Shown piece by piece: positions 23,325-34,021 of a stretch of DNA of 64,000 nucleotides. Under the pieces are notes generated by a model that was not told the DNA's origin, searched no databases, and saw only the letters and a program-made list of their open reading frames with translations. The translations under genes and the position numbers were made by a program. The stretch's first letter is position 1; every line of letters starts with the position of its first letter. The stretch is taken from assembly GCF_000226095.1 (NCBI RefSeq), contig NC_016474.1, positions 4,998,666-5,062,665 on the forward strand, in the 5' to 3' direction. This stretch comes from Thermothelomyces thermophilus ATCC 42464 (Eukaryota; Ascomycota; Sordariomycetes; Sordariales; Chaetomiaceae).

Positions 23325-25447
23325 TGTTGCGAACTGGATTCGGTATCTGGTTAGAAAGAAGTGTGTCGTGTAGAGGAACACTCGTCGCGGACGGCGCAGG
23401 TCTCGGTCGGGATCCGTTCCGTTAAAATGGTTGCGGCGACGTCGGCCTTGGGATGGCGACGAGACACAGTGGTCTCAGCCATTGCAGTATGTGGGGTCCG
23501 GTTTGCCGAGGCATCCCTCGGTTTTGCTGAGTGAGTGAGCCAAGGGAGCTGGGGTAAACTGACCCGAGCGGTTGTGCGCCGGTCTCGTGTTTGCGGGGGA
23601 GACCGTCCGTTCCCCAGCCGCGGAACAACCACGCCACAAGCCGGCTCCACAGTCGGCAGTTGCGCGACGCTCCAGACCCAAACCCTGGTGAGCGCTCAAA
23701 GCGCTCAAACATGCTGGAGTGTCAACGACACAGAAACGATGCTTCCTGCAACCTTCATGGCCGCGCAAGACCTGATTGTCTATCGCCGGTTGCCTAAGAT
23801 GTAGTGTACATACATACATACATGCATCCTTGTTTGGAGGTACCGTGCATGGTTTCGCAGTGCTCGTGCGATGTCGCGCGCCATGGAGAAGTTGCCATCC
23901 CGAGGGGTTCGGTGACAATCCACTGCAGTTGAAACCCCCATGACCACTTGCATGTAATTCGTACTGTACGGTACATTTACCGCTATACCTAATATCTGCT
24001 GGAGGCTGAAATGTCGCGGTACTTTTAGCTTTTAGCCGAACGCCCTGCTCACTGCGCAAGGCGATGAAATGTAACTGACGTGATAACCCTTTCTGCACGT
24101 GAGATCTTTGAGCTAATGCATCAGGTAGCTAAGGTAGTGCAAAGTACAAACATAGTTAAAAAGTCGAGTTCCCCCCGTTAAAAATGACTGCCTTGTGGTG
24201 GATAGGCCGCGAAGACACAAGGTTGAAGGAGGACTAGATCTAAACGCACATGAGAGTTGACGACGCCCATGTATGTACCTTATGTATGTACATATCTGGT
24301 GTATGTAGGCATGTATGTACATACTTGGCACGAGGGGACGGTAAAACACTGTGACTATGGTGGCGCGCTTCGCCTATTTTAGTCTCCTCAAACGCCGAGG
24401 AACCGTCGCAGGCCGAGGGCTTCGCTTCAAGCTACGAATGGGCTAAAATAAAGGTTTATAGTCACCTTAGCCAAGGAAGGTGCATCACCGAGGGCCACCA
24501 AGTCGCAACCACATCCACGCGCTTGTGGCTGATGGACCCCCACGTATAGGCGATACGCAAGGAAAGAGTATCGCAGACGGGGACAAGTGTGACGTCTCAA
24601 GGGCCGGTGATATAATTCTAGACACCGGGATATGTTGGGACCTAGAGGGTTGCCCATCTCGTAGCGAAGCAGTTTCCTTCGCTCGCATTGTGTGGGAACT
24701 AGATGTATTAACATCTGGGAGCCTTTCTCGATTGAGGCCGCCCTATCGCTTCATTTTACTCGTAGCAGATTAATACCCACGTACATACTCCCGTCTGGAT
24801 TGGGTAGCGTGCGAATTTATAATCGAGTACGTACGGAGGCATATCCAGCTCTTTCCTTGGTGCAGTTGTAACTCAGCTGGAGGTATCCACCAGTCCGGAC
24901 CCAGCAGGCCTTGAGTGTCTCCTACTGCAATACACACTCTATTTAGTGACAGGTCCGGCCCGGCCGGGCTGTCAGGTACCAAAAATACTGACAAAAAGTC
25001 TCGGAAGCAGGTCCGCCACAAGTGGGCCGATCTCGAAGCCTGAACAGGGCGGCCCTTAGTGTGTTCTTTTCAAACAGGGAACAAACGGATAACGAACAAG
25101 TGGTCAAGCCTGGCCAAGTTTCGAATCTGCAAAAGCGCCCTAAAGACGCCCTATTGGATGGTGACGGATCTCTCCAGACCTGCTTGGCTCGGCGCGCGAC
25201 GCGCGATCTATCGATTGCCAATAACCCGCAATTGGCAATTGGAAGGGGACACCCGGGACCCGCTCGCTCGTATCGAGGTTCGAGCTGACAGCCCATCTTG
25301 ACGAAGTTATCAGCTGAATTGAATTCTGCGAGCTTTGTTTTCTGCCCATGAAATTAACCATGCTCCCCTTTCGGCTCTGATCATTTTGTCCCTCGCTTTT
25401 GTCTGTAATTAGACACCTTCGCAGGCCATTCTCTCATCTGTCTCGCG
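23325..25447. other. Gene-free stretch of about 2.1 kb
   Basis: No supported gene. It includes the thiolase 5' region and the promoter of the GH128 gene. TACATAC/GTATGTA microsatellite-like runs occur at 23807-23823 and 24268-24325. A 207-codon open frame on the minus strand at 23475-24098 has no domain and no coding bias and is not called. Confidence 0.5.
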
Positions 25448-26512
25448 ATGTTGCTGTGCCCAAGGGCTGTGACCGCTGCGCTGGCGACTGCGTCGGCTGC
25501 GTCGACGCTCATCCTACCAGTGGCAGCAGCCTCTTCAAAGCGTGGTCTCGTCTTCACCCCGAACGTGACAGCCCCGGCCGATGACAAGATCTGGATCGAG
25601 GAGCCGACCACCTTGACGTGGTACTACAACTACGGGCCCAATCCCGAGTCCGTGTACCAAGATGTGCCACAGTCCGAATTCGAGTTTGTACCCATGATGT
25701 GGGGTGCCCCGGACAGTCTCGACGACACTTCATTCCTATCGACCGTGAAGAGCCTGATCAAGAGCAAGGGCATAAACATCACTAACGTGCTCTCCTTCAA
25801 CGAGCCCGACGGCTCTTTTGAATACGGAGGGAGCCAGATTGAGCCCTCCACAGCCGCGCAGCTCTGGGTCAACAACATGATCCCGCTCCAGGAGATGGGC
25901 GTGCGCGTCGGGCTCCCGGCGTGCACCGGGGGGTCTAGTGGCCTTCCTTGGCTGCAGAATTTCCTTGCCGAGTGCTCCGAGCTGATCAGCTCGAAAGACA
26001 AGCAGCGGAACTGCACATTTGACTTTGTAACGATCCACTGGTACGGCAACTTTGAAGGCCTGGCGAGCCATATGGGGGAGTATTCGGCCGCGTGAGTTTC
26101 CCGTCCACGAGTGACCTTTCCCCCCGGAAGGTTCCCGAGAGATCTTTCACTCATGGACTGCATGCACAGATTCCCCAACAAGACCATGTGGATCACCGAA
26201 TTCAACCTGAACGACCGGGACCTGGAAGCCACCCAGTCGTTCTACAACATGTCGACCGAGTACTTTGACCGCCTCGACTTTGTCGAGCGCTACTCGTATT
26301 TTGGAGCCTTCCGCAGCAACGTGTCCAACATTGGCCCCAACGGCGCCATGCTGAGCGACAACGGCAGCCTTACCGACATTGGCGCTTGGTACCTCGGCCG
26401 CCAGCCGACAGGCATATTGCCCACCAGCTCGTCATCCCTGCATTTGCCTCTTCCGCAGAAAGTCGTTGCAGTGTTCGCCGCTGTGGTTGCGGCTGCCATT
26501 TCATTAGCTTGA
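25448..26512 (+). CDS. GH128-like (Asl1-type) cell-wall glycosyl hydrolase, GPI-anchored
   Basis: 328 aa from two exons (25448-26091 and 26170-26512; 78-nt GT-AG intron). An N-terminal signal peptide (about residues 1-28) and a C-terminal hydrophobic tail preceded by a Ser-rich stretch fit a GPI-anchored wall protein. The catalytic core is a TIM barrel of the glycosyl hydrolase catalytic-core / Asl1 family (GH128 beta-1,3-glucanases): WYYNYGP, FVPMMWG, the acid/base in SFNEPD, IHWYG, and the nucleophile in WITEF. Several NxS/T sites are present. GH128 members cut or remodel beta-1,3-glucan, so a wall-maturation role is likely. The exon join YSAA-FPNKTMW is exact. No functional link to its neighbours is apparent. 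Confidence 0.86.
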
Positions 26513-28461
26513 GAAACCTCAAATCGTCGTCTGGTCGAAGCAACTTGAAGTCAGTTTGGCCCTTCGTCCATCCTGCAGTGTCGCATCCCACTTCATCGGG
26601 CGATCTCTTTCAAGAAGAGGGGAAAGGGCAGTCAAGATCTGTATTACGTATTTGCTGGTTGGCTCTTGGATATGTCGGATAAAGGACCTGGCCCTCTCAT
26701 TCCCAGCATTCGATGGGCGCCTCATCTCATCTGTTGTCTCTTGGGGACGAAAGTAGGAAAGTGGGATGATTCATAGAGCAAAGATCTAGACTGGCCTCGA
26801 CGTGGGATGGGACTACGGAGCCGCCAGTAGAGTTCATAACTACGTCCCCAGGTACAATGCGTTTGTTCGTCGCCGCGCTAAGAGCACTGGCACAAGAAGA
26901 AGGGAGGGGACGCTGGGCATCGATCAAGATCCTCCGCGCCATCCTCCAAGCTGGCACCAAAGAGAGCAAGACGGGGCAGTGTGGAATGTGCTCACCGTTG
27001 GCAAATGGGAAATTGGGCCGGCGTGAATACATTATCAGATTTAGTCGTGCTCAATTACATCCCACGTCTACGAGAACCCGCGTGCTGGCATGGTGGCTTT
27101 CTCGGTCCTTAACAGAATAGATGGCCCTCGGTCATAGTGATCTATTCTAACCCAGGAAGACACCCATGTGGTTCTCAGCTGGGGCCTGGTCCAGGTCTGC
27201 ATGCGAGCCTCCCGAAGTGGTGGTGGACCACACATCGACAAATTCTCTCTCGGTCTGTTTGAGACTTGCTTCCTTCCCCTGTTCTCTATCATCCCCAGCC
27301 AGGGAAACAGATGGTCAAACCAGGTTATGCGGGTTGCGTTGCGGTTCGGCACCAACGGCCTAACTATCATGAGGGTTGCAAACTATCTTACCTTGAGAGC
27401 TCGGTAAGGAATGATCCAACGCCTTGGCCCCCTGGCAACGGTTAGGGACAGTCTTGTTGGATACCGCAGGAGGAGAGGCACTAACGGTGTTAAGCAGTGT
27501 ACCACTATGATATATTTCCTCGTCGCCGGCCTGCTTAGGCTTGTCAAAGTGCCATTGACTTGCCGGAGGCCGGATGATGCTGCCGCCTTGGCATGCTTCT
27601 TCTCAACTCTCAAGGAGCGAGTCCAGGACCTAGAACGGCTCCGCACCAACGACACGAAAACTGTCGTTCAGCAATGCGTTCGGAAATATGTGTTCACGCT
27701 GCGTTTTTTGACATCGAATACTCCTGCTCCTCATATGCCACCACGGGTTTCCCCATCACTATCTTCAAGGCTGCAGGCAACCCGAAATAATTACATACTG
27801 AGCCGGCATCCGAACACCATAATCATGTATTATCGACTTCATGTTCACTTGTTATCATCCTTCAGTTAGGATACTTCTGTATCTGCTGAACAAGATTGAT
27901 GCAAGTTCGGCGGCGCATCACACAACCAACCTGGCCTGAACCCATGACCAGCGGATTGAGGACGGGTATGTACGTGGACATGAGCACTGATAAAGCCAGA
28001 ACCAATTGGCGACCGGACGCTTGTTTGTGAATCTGACAATCCTCGAGACCGCTGGAATCTCATGTGTATCGACAAGTGAAAGGGAGGTCATCACCAAGTT
28101 ACAATGGTGCAGGATACTTGAAGAGGGATTAATACAAAGCGCCCGCGAGGGATGGGCGTGGGGATGACTGAAGGTGCGTCGAATTCTTGGCTGTTCCCGT
28201 TTCCCCGCCCGGACACTGGCGCTTTCTCGACTCCTGCGCATGCCGGCTAAATGAGGGAGTGGAGCTGGAGGGGCGCCCTCGGGATGGGGCAAAGGAAGGG
28301 GATGCACTGATCAGTGCCATCCCCTCACCTCTCGAGGATCGATTGGACCGGATGTGAGTAAGAGGAGTTGGAACACTTTTTTGAGTTTCGTAGTTATAAG
28401 GCCCCCTTGCTGTCCTCGGAACTTGCTTCGTGATCCTAGCCCCGAGCCAGCAAAGCTCGCC
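26513..28461. other. Gene-free stretch of about 1.95 kb
   Basis: No supported gene between the GH128 and GH43 genes (both plus). It should hold the GH128 terminator and the GH43 promoter. A 152-codon frame at 27411-27869 has no recognisable domain, low coding bias and no good start context and is left out. Confidence 0.5.
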
Positions 28462-28500
28462 AGGTCCCCGTCCATAGGTCCCGTCCATAGGTCCCGTCCA
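28462..28500 (+). repeat. 13-bp tandem repeat (x3) before the GH43 start
   Basis: Three copies of AGGTCCCGTCCAT, the first with one extra C and the last lacking its final T, directly before GCCACCATG of the GH43 gene. The array lies in the 5' leader, so it could affect transcription or translation. Confidence 0.85.
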
Positions 28501-28506
28501 GCCACC

Positions 28507-30120
28507 ATGCCGCAGGTTCGAAACCCCATCCTCCCCGGCTTCAACCCCGACCCTTCCATCCTCCGGGTTGGGGATGACTACTACATCGCCACTTCAACCT
28601 TTGAGTGGTACCCGGGTGTTCAGATCCACCACTCCATGGACCTCGCAAACTGGGAACTTGTCACCCGTCCCCTAAACCGCAAGAGCCAACTGGATATGCG
28701 AGGAGATCCGGACAGCTGCGGCATCTGGGCTCCCTGCCTGACGCATGACGGCGACAGGTTCTGGCTGGTATACACGGACGTCAAACGCAAGGACGGCTCG
28801 TTCAAGGACGCACACAACTACATCGTCAGTGCGCCCGCCATCGAGGGTCCCTGGTCGGACCCCTTCTATGTCAACTCGTCCGGGTTCGACCCCTCGCTCT
28901 TCCATGACGACGACGGCCGGAAGTGGTTCGTCAACATGATGTGGGACCACCGCAGCCGCCCGCGAACCTTTGCCGGCATCGCGCTGCAAGAGTTCGACCC
29001 CAAGGCCGGGAAGCTGGTTGGGCCGCGCAAGAACATTTACCAAGGCACCGACCTGGGCCTCGTCGAGGGCCCGCACTTGTACAAGCGCAACGGGTGGTAC
29101 TATCTCCTGACAGCAGAGGGCGGGACTGGCTATGAGCATGCCTGCACCCTCGCCCGGTCTCGGAACATCTGGGGCCCGTACGAAGATCACCCGCAGAAGT
29201 ACATCTTGACGTCTAAGGACCACCCGCACGCAGCCCTGCAGCGAGCCGGCCACGGCGACATCGTCGACACCCCCGACGGGCGTACCTACGTCGTTCACCT
29301 GACCGGCCGGCCCATCACGCAGTTCCGCCGCTGTGTCTTGGGGCGCGAGACGGCCATCCAGGAGGCCTACTGGGGCGACGACGACTGGCTCTACGTCAAG
29401 AACGGCCCTGTGCCCAGCCTGTTCGTGGACCTCCCGGCCGCCCGCAACGACGACGACTACTGGGCCGAGAAGAGGTACACGTTCGAGGCGGGCCTGCACA
29501 AGGACTTCCAGTGGCTGCGCACGCCCGAGACGGACCGCATCTTCAGGACGGACAACGGGAAGTTGACGCTCATCGGCCGCGAGTCCATCGGCTCCTGGTT
29601 CGAGCAGGCCCTGGTCGCCCGGCGCCAGACGCACTTCTCGTACGACGCCGAGACCGTCATCGACTTCAAGCCTGCCGACGAGCGCCAGTTCGCCGGCCTG
29701 ACGGCCTATTACTGCCGCTACAACTTCTTCTACCTGACCGTCACGGCCCACTCGGACGGCCGGCGGGAGCTGCTCATCATGGCCTCCGAGGCCTCCTGGC
29801 CCCTCGGCGCCCTCCGGTCCCCTTATCCGGGACCCGTCCAGATCCCCAACGAGGGCAAGGTCCGGCTCGCGCTCAAGATCAGGGGCAAGGAGCTGCAGTT
29901 CTACTACGCTCTCGAGGGCGAAGAGCTAAAACAGATTGGGCCCGTATTCGACGCTAGCATCGTTTCTGACGAGTGCGGCGGCCACCAGAAGCACGGCAGC
30001 TTCACGGGCGCCTTCGTCGGCGTGGCTGCTTCCGACATCAACGGTACTGCTGCCGAGGCGACCTTTGACTACTTTGTGTACAAGCCCGTGCACCATGAGA
30101 GTGACCGGTACGAGATTTAA
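28507..30120 (+). CDS. GH43 beta-xylosidase / arabinofuranosidase, intracellular
   Basis: Single exon, 537 aa. It hydrolyses xylo-oligosaccharides or arabinosyl side groups. The N-terminal five-bladed propeller has the catalytic base in NPDPS (Asp about 15), the pKa modulator Asp in SSGFDPSLF and the acid Glu in LVEGPHLY; the C-terminal beta-sandwich (from about residue 330) is typical of the GH43_11-type beta-xylosidases, as is HLTGRP. The start at 28507 has an ideal context (GCCACCATG) and begins at the family's usual MPxxxNPILPGFNPDPS. There is no signal peptide, so it should act in the cytosol on imported oligosaccharides. The frame stays open upstream to 28354, but that part is not conserved and contains the tandem repeat. 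With the CE5 esterase it suggests xylan use. Confidence 0.92.
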   Translation: MPQVRNPILPGFNPDPSILRVGDDYYIATSTFEWYPGVQIHHSMDLANWELVTRPLNRKSQLDMRGDPDSCGIWAPCLTHDGDRFWLVYTDVKRKDGSFKDAHNYIVSAPAIEGPWSDPFYVNSSGFDPSLFHDDDGRKWFVNMMWDHRSRPRTFAGIALQEFDPKAGKLVGPRKNIYQGTDLGLVEGPHLYKRNGWYYLLTAEGGTGYEHACTLARSRNIWGPYEDHPQKYILTSKDHPHAALQRAGHGDIVDTPDGRTYVVHLTGRPITQFRRCVLGRETAIQEAYWGDDDWLYVKNGPVPSLFVDLPAARNDDDYWAEKRYTFEAGLHKDFQWLRTPETDRIFRTDNGKLTLIGRESIGSWFEQALVARRQTHFSYDAETVIDFKPADERQFAGLTAYYCRYNFFYLTVTAHSDGRRELLIMASEASWPLGALRSPYPGPVQIPNEGKVRLALKIRGKELQFYYALEGEELKQIGPVFDASIVSDECGGHQKHGSFTGAFVGVAASDINGTAAEATFDYFVYKPVHHESDRYEI

Positions 30121-31443
30121 GTGATTGATGAGGTTCTAATAGCGTTGTAATACAAATTTGTTTCTGTGTACAAGGAGAAAACTCAACAGAGAGAGAGCTA
30201 GATCTTTCTCTTTTCTTTTCTACCTGGCCGGCATCTCAAACCCCGTACGACGACCGTCGCCATCAACATCGCTCCGCTGATCCGGTAGCTTCTCACCCAG
30301 CTGTCGTCTGTGACGCTGTTTCCCCCCAATACCCCTCACGTGAACCCTCGTCACCCTTAACCGGTGCTGACCAAGCCACGGGCACAGAGTATCGGCATTG
30401 ACGTCTATGGTATAATTAGTTATAATTAACGGAGATCTCAACGACCGAGGCGGCAGCAGGCCAGCTAACGGTGAATGTTTTGGTGCCTTGAATTTTTCAT
30501 TCTGTGCTACTTCGGGTCGTCGAGACTGCTGAAACGAAACTGCGTGCAAGTAGAGTAGATACGGAGCACGAGTGAGCATTGGGTGCGTCACGCTGCGCAG
30601 TGCGAGAGCGAAGGTTGCATCGAAGTGTTGAGCGGCCGCAAAGGGAATCTCAAGGTCACCCCGTACTCGAAGCCTCCCGTCTACTTGGATCATCTCCGCA
30701 ACTGTGGTTTGTAAAGGATGTATGTATCTCCACGTGTCTCTATCCTCCGCCTTTCTCTTTTATTAATTATGTAATTAGACTGATATCTCGAATGACCGGA
30801 TAGTCCAGTCCTCCCAAAATGAGAGTATTGAGCAGTTTACAGTACCTCATTCCAGAAAGGTTGGCGCGCCACTGACTGCCGCGCCCCCCTGGTCATACAG
30901 CTGGTCTCATGCAAAAGGTACCCGGGCTGTGGCTCGGTTGCAGCTTCGGTCAACAATCCGTTTGCTCTTTGTCGAGGAACTTGCTTGCTTCCAACTGGCG
31001 ACCCCTTTTCCTTGATCAGAGTCGCCCTCTGCTGTGCCTGTGGGCATTTGCACTGAGCTGCGTAGGATTTCGGCCGAGCGGGATGCATCATCACAGCTGG
31101 GCGGCTGGGAAATGCCAACATGCCCCGGGACGTGTGATTCCCCTGCACCGCGATCCGGGATCCGAGCCCGTAATCCTGTTCACCCCGGCGGGAATGGCAC
31201 GCTGCACGCGAAACCTTCCAGAACACGTTAGGAAATATTGCCTCATGCAGTCTTGGCTACAGACAACAGTCTTCAAGAGGAACGGGGATCGGGAGGGGAA
31301 AGAGCTGGCCTGCTTCGTGTATTAATTAATACAGTATAACACCGGGCCTTGACCAGGTTCGATCAAGGAGCAGTGTTCCTCCGCTTGACTTGCCCGCCCA
31401 GCTTCTCAGCAACCAAGCACTCTTGAACTTTTCGAGGAGCACA
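30121..31443. other. Gene-free stretch of about 1.3 kb
   Basis: Lies between the GH43 and GMC genes (both plus). It should contain the GH43 terminator and the GMC promoter. A TA-rich patch (31318-31340, TTAATTAATACAGTATAAC) sits about 110 nt before the GMC start and may contain its TATA element. No gene is seen. Confidence 0.5.
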
Positions 31444-33861
31444 ATGGAGCTGCTTCGAGTCTCCCTCGCCGCTGTTGCACTCTCCCCATTAATATTATTC
31501 GGCGTTGCAGCCGCCCACCCTACCGCCCGATCCATTGCCCGCTCCACGATTCTTGACGGAGCCGATGGCCTTCTTCCGGAGTATGACTACATCATCATCG
31601 GGGGCGGCACGTCCGGATTGACTGTCGCCGACAGACTCACGGAGAATAGAAAGCGCAAGTTTTCCCGCTCTCCCCTCCCAACGTCACCCGCCCGATCGTC
31701 ACCGGCGTGGTGTTGTGAGCCCTGTGGGGAAAAGAGAATTTGTGTACATGCTAACCCGTCACAGATTCTGTTCTTGTTTTGGAAAGAGGCATTTTCCGTA
31801 AGGATGTCCATTCCGCGCTGTTGACTCCCAGATTCCGTGTTGTGCTAATGTCGAGACATTAATTAATAGAGAACTCTAGCTCGGTGACCACCATTTCTGG
31901 GGGAAGCAGAGGCCTCTTCGATCCAAGTCTGACCTTCAACATCAACTCCGTTCCCCAAGCTGGGCTGGACAACCGCAGCATTGCCGTCATTGGCGGGTTG
32001 ATCCTCGGCGGCAGCTCCGGCGTCAACGGGCTTCAAGTCCTCCGTGGACAAAGAGAAGACTATGACCGCTGGGGATCGTACTTTGGGCCAAACTCTGACT
32101 GGAGTTGGAAAGGTCTCCTGCCGTATTTCAAGAAGGTATGGCCGACCACTTCATGACCTTTTAGCCCGGAAATAATAGTATTCTCACAAGGACTTCTCCT
32201 CTTAGTAGGCATGGAATTTCCATCCGCCCAGGCCAGAGCTGGTCAGTCAGTTCGACATCAAGTACGACCCCAGCTACTGGGGCAACACGTCTGACGTGCA
32301 CGCATCTTTCCCAACCACTTTCTGGCCGGTGCTCAGTATGTTTCGAGGATTGCCCTTGCCCTTCCACTGCATTCGGTGCGCGCACTAATTAACCCCTTCA
32401 TCTAGAATTGGAGATGGCTGCATTTGGTGACATCCCTGGGGTCGAATATCCGCCCGACTCTGCTTCTGGCGAGACCGGGGCGTATTGGCACCCAGCGTCC
32501 GTTGACCCAGCGACAGTCCTCCGCTCCTTCGCTCGGCCCGCGCATTGGGACAACATTGAGGCGGCACGTCCCAATTACCACACCCTGACCGGGCAACGCG
32601 TATTGAAGGTCGCATTTGATGGCAATCGAGCGACCAGCGTCGTCTTCGTGCCGGCGAATGCAACGGATCACAGCACTGCCAGGTCCGTGAAGGCCAAGAA
32701 GGAGATCGTCTTGGCCGCCGGCGCCATTCACACGCCCCAAATCCTACAGGCGAGCGGAGTAGGGCCGAAGCAGGTCCTGAAGGAAGCAGGCGTGCCGCTT
32801 GTCGTTGACGCTCCCGGTGTCGGCAGCAATTTCCAAGACCAGCCGTATGTGGTTGCTCCCACCTTCAATTGTGAGTCCGATTGACCTTGCTAATTACGCT
32901 TGGGAACGTGCATGGAAATAATTAATACTTAATATGACAGGCAAAGGGGATTGTATGCTAATCATATCTTGCAATCACAGTTACCAAGTTCCCCTTCCAC
33001 CCGGACTTCTACGACATGATTCTGAACCAGACTTTTATCGCCGAGGCTCAGGCCCAGTTTGAAAAGGACCGTACCGGACCTCACACCATCGCATCCGGCT
33101 ATTGCGGCAGCTGGCTCCCCCTCCAGATCATTGCCCCAAATTCGTGGAAGGACATCGCTAGGCGGTACGAATCCCAAGACCCAGCCGCCTACCTCCCCGC
33201 CGGCACCGATGAGACCGTCATCGAGGGGTACAGGGCGCAGCAGAAAGCACTAGCGAGGTCCATGAGGAGCAAGCAATCGGCAATGTATAACTTCTTCCTG
33301 AGGGGCGGCTACGAAGAGGGTTCTGTCGTCTACTTGCACCCAACCAGCCGTGGCACCGTTCGCATCAACCGATCCGACCCCTTCTTCTCGCCGCCCGAGG
33401 TCGACTACAGGGCACTGAGCAACCCTACCGACCTGGAGGTCCTGCTCGAATTCACTCCCTTCACCCGCAGGTACTTCTTGGAGACGAGGTTGAAGTCCCT
33501 CGACCCGGTCGAGCTGTCGCCCGGTGCCAACGTCACGGCGCCCGCCGACATCGAGGCCTGGCTTCGCAGCGTCATGATCCCGTCCTCCTTCCATCCCATC
33601 GGCACGGCCGCCATGTTGCCTAGGCACCTCGGTGGTGTCGTGGACGAGAACCTTCTGGTGTACGGGGTCGAAGGCTTGAGTGTCGTCGACGCCAGCGTCA
33701 TGCCCGACTTGCCGGGCTCATACACGCAGCAGACCGTGTATGCTATTGCTGAGAAGGTAAGCCTGACGTTTCGCTGAACAAACCATCTCTATTGGCTTCG
33801 TTCGTTTTTGCAATGCTAACGAGTAATGTAGGCCGCGGATCTCATTAAGAGCAGGGCTTGA
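31444..33861 (+). CDS. Secreted GMC-family oxidoreductase
   Basis: FAD-dependent alcohol/aryl-alcohol/glucose-type oxidase or dehydrogenase, 635 aa from seven exons: 31444-31654, 31765-31797, 31870-32135, 32209-32335, 32406-32870, 32981-33756 and 33832-33861. The signal peptide is about residues 1-24. Motifs in order: Rossmann IIGGGTSGL, GMC signature 1 (LGGSSGVNG), signature 2 (GAIHTPQILQASGVG), the catalytic His in SSFHPIGTAAM, and VVDASVMP. The first intron needs a GC donor (GCAAGT at 31655), giving RLTENRKHSVLVLERG with the family's spacing. Exon 2 is only 33 nt. It converges with CYP505 (160 bp apart). The oxidised substrate cannot be told from sequence; GMC enzymes often supply hydrogen peroxide for lignocellulose attack. 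Confidence 0.9.
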
Positions 33862-34021
33862 TTAACCTGGATGGCAGACCATTGTAGTGGCCGGAGGTCA
33901 GGATTGATGTCTATCATATGCTGATGCCGATCAGGCAAAGAGCTCTATACCGCGTACAATACAAATATGAAAAATATACCTAACTAAAAGCCCCTCTTCC
34001 CCCCCACTACCTTAACCTTCC

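Noticed and set aside
23322-23482. Upstream ATG at 23482 as thiolase start
   Set aside because: Its frame closes soon and lacks the PTS2; the ATG at 23324 begins a conserved thiolase N-terminus.
23475-24098. 207-codon frame on the minus strand upstream of the thiolase
   Set aside because: No domain, composition unlike neighbours' coding sequence, and it overlaps the thiolase 5' region.
27411-27869. 152-codon plus-strand frame
   Set aside because: No signature, mixed composition and no plausible introns or start context.
28672-29751. 359-codon open frame antisense to GH43
   Set aside because: Shadow of a GC-rich gene; no domain, and the sense frame has full family signatures.
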